From positions 682,001 through 746,000 of the forward strand of contig CBDDAE010000002.1 of assembly GCA_965224795.1 (NCBI GenBank): 64,000 bases of DNA, written 5' to 3'. The notes under the pieces were generated by a model. The model saw only the letters and a list, made by a program, of their open reading frames with translations, was not told where the DNA came from and did no database searches. Shown piece by piece: positions 63,464 through 64,000 of this stretch. The translations under genes were made by a program, and so were the position numbers. The DNA is from NVTR01 sp036480115. GTDB lineage: Bacteria; Pseudomonadota; Alphaproteobacteria; Rhodobacterales; Rhodobacteraceae. Position 1 is the stretch's first letter; every line of letters begins with the position of its first letter.

Positions 63464-63758
63464 GTGGGTCCCCCCTTGGGATTCTAATTTACCGGCAAAG
63501 GTTAGTGGGGGAATGGGGAGAGTGGCAAGGGTTTAGCCATGTTCTATAGGAAATTGGCGCTCAGGCTTCCTGTAAAAACGGCAGATATTGACCTGGTTGC
63601 CCAAAAGCAGTCTAATCCATGTGGGCCGTATTGCCCGCCGCTCGCCCCGATTGGGATGGCGAAAATACGATCGCATTCGTTTTTAACCCTAATCTCGGGT
63701 GATCCGTCAGCAACGCGAGTACTGACCCTTTTATTCGCCCGTTTTGAAGGATCAAACG
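63464..63758. other. Intergenic region before the last gene
   Basis: In these 295 bases I found no convincing gene. A 78-codon plus-strand frame (63539-63775) overlaps the start of the next gene and has no family resemblance. Promoters of the two divergent genes should lie here. Confidence 0.4.
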
Positions 63759-64000
63759 ATGACCACTATTTTTGATGCGAAACCAATGGCCAAATCCCTG
63801 CGAAAAGCTCTGGCCGAACAAGACCTGCGCGTTTCCCACAGTGAAAGCTTGGAACTGGTTTCCAAACAATTTGGCTATGCCAATTGGAACACGCTTTCTG
63901 CCAAGATCACCGCAAATATTGACGACGGATTGCTGGTGCAACCGCGCAACTGGACCCTGACCAGCAACACCAAACAACAACATTACCGGTTTGGTCTGGA
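63759..64000 (+). CDS. Glyoxalase-superfamily protein (partial, N-terminus only)
   Basis: The ATG at 63759 follows AAGGATC. About 80 residues are visible before the window ends. AKSLRKALAEQDLRVSHSES followed by LVSKQFGYANWNTLSAKI matches a short N-terminal domain known from bacterial glyoxalase-related proteins, in which a helix pair precedes the main VOC part. The rest is outside the window, so the full function cannot be told. Confidence 0.7.
   Translation, partial: MTTIFDAKPMAKSLRKALAEQDLRVSHSESLELVSKQFGYANWNTLSAKITANIDDGLLVQPRNWTLTSNTKQQHYRFGL

Noticed and set aside
63539..63775. 78-codon frame before the last gene
   Set aside because: It overlaps the well-placed start of the glyoxalase-superfamily gene and has no domain features.
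1..64000. tRNA, rRNA and CRISPR arrays
   Set aside because: No cloverleaf with a TTCGAATC-type arm, rRNA sequence or regularly spaced direct repeats were noticed in the gaps.

Overview
The window looks like chromosomal DNA of an alphaproteobacterium of the family Rhodobacteraceae (Roseobacter group). This rests on several things seen in the sequence. The F1 ATP synthase genes form an atpHAGDC operon without the F0 genes and are followed by an H-type lectin gene. There is a B12-dependent ribonucleotide reductase, a short HisG paired with HisZ, DUF1489, DUF2125 and DUF1194 proteins, two Hint-domain proteins, and an xdhABC operon joined to a BMP-type nucleoside transporter. Most genes are close-packed with 1-8 bp start/stop overlaps. 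I saw no rRNA, tRNA, CRISPR array, transposase or integrase.

Layout. 1-5.2 kb: atpHAGDC operon (minus) with a terminator and the start of a lectin-domain gene. 5.4-9.5 kb: methyltransferase, gloB, clpA. 9.5-13.1 kb: a MotA/TolQ-like plus MotB/OmpA-like membrane pair with a very long coiled coil. 13.1-17.5 kb: chaC, DUF2125, then hisC-tyrC-extensin. 17.6-22 kb: rpsD, a Hint protein, nrdJ. 22-31.3 kb: DUF1489, cutC, a hisS-hisZ-hisG-HAD operon, slyX, a HIT-like gene and dnaE. 31.5-40.8 kb: xdhABC fused by overlaps to a four-gene nucleoside-type ABC transporter, which reads as one purine uptake and oxidation operon with a possible structured leader. 40.9-45.4 kb: a D-amino-acid oxidase-like gene, a Hint protein without its catalytic Cys, a broken GFA gene (not previously visible as an intact reading frame), and a dimethylglycine/sarcosine dehydrogenase-like gene.

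45.6-64 kb is more mixed: DM13 protein, alpha/beta hydrolase, an orphan Phd-type antitoxin, a block of palindromic repeats, and then a compact AT-richer two-gene operon encoding a small TIR-domain protein and a caspase-like protease. That pair is the most interesting element here. It fits the architecture of TIR-caspase (type IV Thoeris-like) anti-phage immunity, in which a TIR enzyme makes a nucleotide signal that switches on a protease. After it come a 2-hydroxyacid dehydrogenase, an SH3 protein, a second and unrelated secreted caspase-like protein, an EamA transporter, an aldo/keto reductase with a divergent LysR regulator, DUF1194, an M3 oligopeptidase, DUF4386, a NAD(P)-binding protein, a frameshifted XRE regulator, a VOC protein, a large nested palindromic repeat, a small DUF1871-like protein, an amino-acid ABC permease plus binding protein without ATPase, and the start of a glyoxalase-superfamily gene.

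Protein function calls come from recognising motifs by eye; no database search was run. Strand and coordinates of long genes are secure, and starts were moved where a better ribosome binding site was visible.
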